NCBI GenBank assembly: GCA_964591605.1
Contig: CAZQEN010000094.1
Coordinates: 1 to 21,587 of the forward strand
Length of the DNA stretch: 21,587 nucleotides
Source of the DNA: CAYLLT01 sp964591605
Lineage (GTDB): Bacteria; Planctomycetota; Phycisphaerae; UBA1845; PWPN01
Reading direction: 5' to 3'
Shown here: one piece after another, positions 21,507 to 21,587 of the stretch
Position numbering within the stretch: the first letter of the stretch is position 1
Layout: every line of letters starts with the position of its first letter
Program-made: the position numbers and the translations under genes
The notes under the pieces: model-generated
Seen by the model: only the letters and a program-made list of their open reading frames with translations
Database searches by the model: none
Told to the model about the DNA's origin: nothing

Positions 21507-21587
21507 CCCCACCCGGTAGGTCCGGCCTGCCGGGCCGGACCTGGGCTGCCCCACCCGGTAGGTCCGCTCTGCCGGGCCGGACCTGGG
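21507..21587. repeat. Two tandem 42-base palindromic repeats at window end
   Basis: Copy 1 starts at 21507 and copy 2 at 21549, spaced 42 bases, each opening CCCCACCCGGTAGGTCCG. Copy 1 holds a perfect 10-base stem, AGGTCCGGCC (21518-21527) and GGCCGGACCT (21533-21542), around a TGCCG loop; copy 2 has two changes in its left arm. The loop and core match the array at 1952-2103. The array may continue beyond the window. It lies upstream of the TIM-barrel gene at 20596-21408. Confidence 0.85.

Overview
The window is GC-rich, densely coding bacterial DNA with one 100-N scaffold gap. It most likely comes from a metagenome-assembled or draft genome of the Planctomycetota, plausibly the Phycisphaerae side. 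This is inferred from a DUF4091/GH123-like secreted protein, paired xylose-isomerase-like TIM-barrel proteins, a Tat-exported aldo/keto reductase, a PduL-type phosphotransacylase, a coproheme decarboxylase, and several short intergenic repeat families, one of which (the 'AGCCCGAAGCGC...' hairpin) I remember as common in planctomycetes. No rRNA, tRNA, CRISPR array or transposase was seen.

Layout. 1-1734 (-): heavy-metal P1B-type ATPase, cut at its C-terminus by the window edge. 1952-2103: tandem hairpins whose stems covary around a constant loop. 2245-3555 (+): SGNH/GDSL lipoprotein and a DinB-like protein. 3581-3798: two different hairpin repeats between convergent genes. 3809-8159 (-): an apparent three-gene operon, transcribed Na+/amino-acid symporter (AGCS) -> GNAT acetyltransferase -> 772-residue fusion of a cyclic-nucleotide-binding-like domain, acetate kinase and PduL. 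8191-8385: scaffold gap and a repeat. 8481-8927 (-): stand-alone Clp N-domain protein. 9245-11692 (+): secreted F5/8C-like plus DUF4091 protein, overlapping tail-to-tail with a predicted alpha/alpha-toroid lipoprotein (11551-12765, -). 12913-13497 (-): SAM methyltransferase. 13696-14400 (-): divergent QueC-like protein. 14559-18317 (-): tight cluster transcribed TIM barrel -> EboC-like UbiA membrane protein -> second TIM barrel -> Tat-signal aldo/keto reductase. 18745-19458 (-): HigB/HigA toxin-antitoxin module in which the toxin carries a one-base frameshift in a G6 run, although a near-consensus promoter and dyad operator remain. 19543-20373 (-): ChdC/HemQ. 20596-21408 (-): a third, different TIM-barrel protein. 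21507-21587: two tandem palindromic repeats running off the window.

How the genes work together. The AGCS/GNAT/AckA-PduL group suggests carbon overflow: uptake of alanine or glycine, conversion of acetyl-CoA through acetyl-phosphate to acetate with ATP formation on one polypeptide, and an acetyl-CoA-dependent acetyltransferase in the same transcript. The EboC-like cluster looks like a small unassigned metabolic or export pathway. These two systems, the frameshifted toxin and the repeat families are the parts most worth a second look. All functions come from reading the sequence and recalling families; no database search was run.
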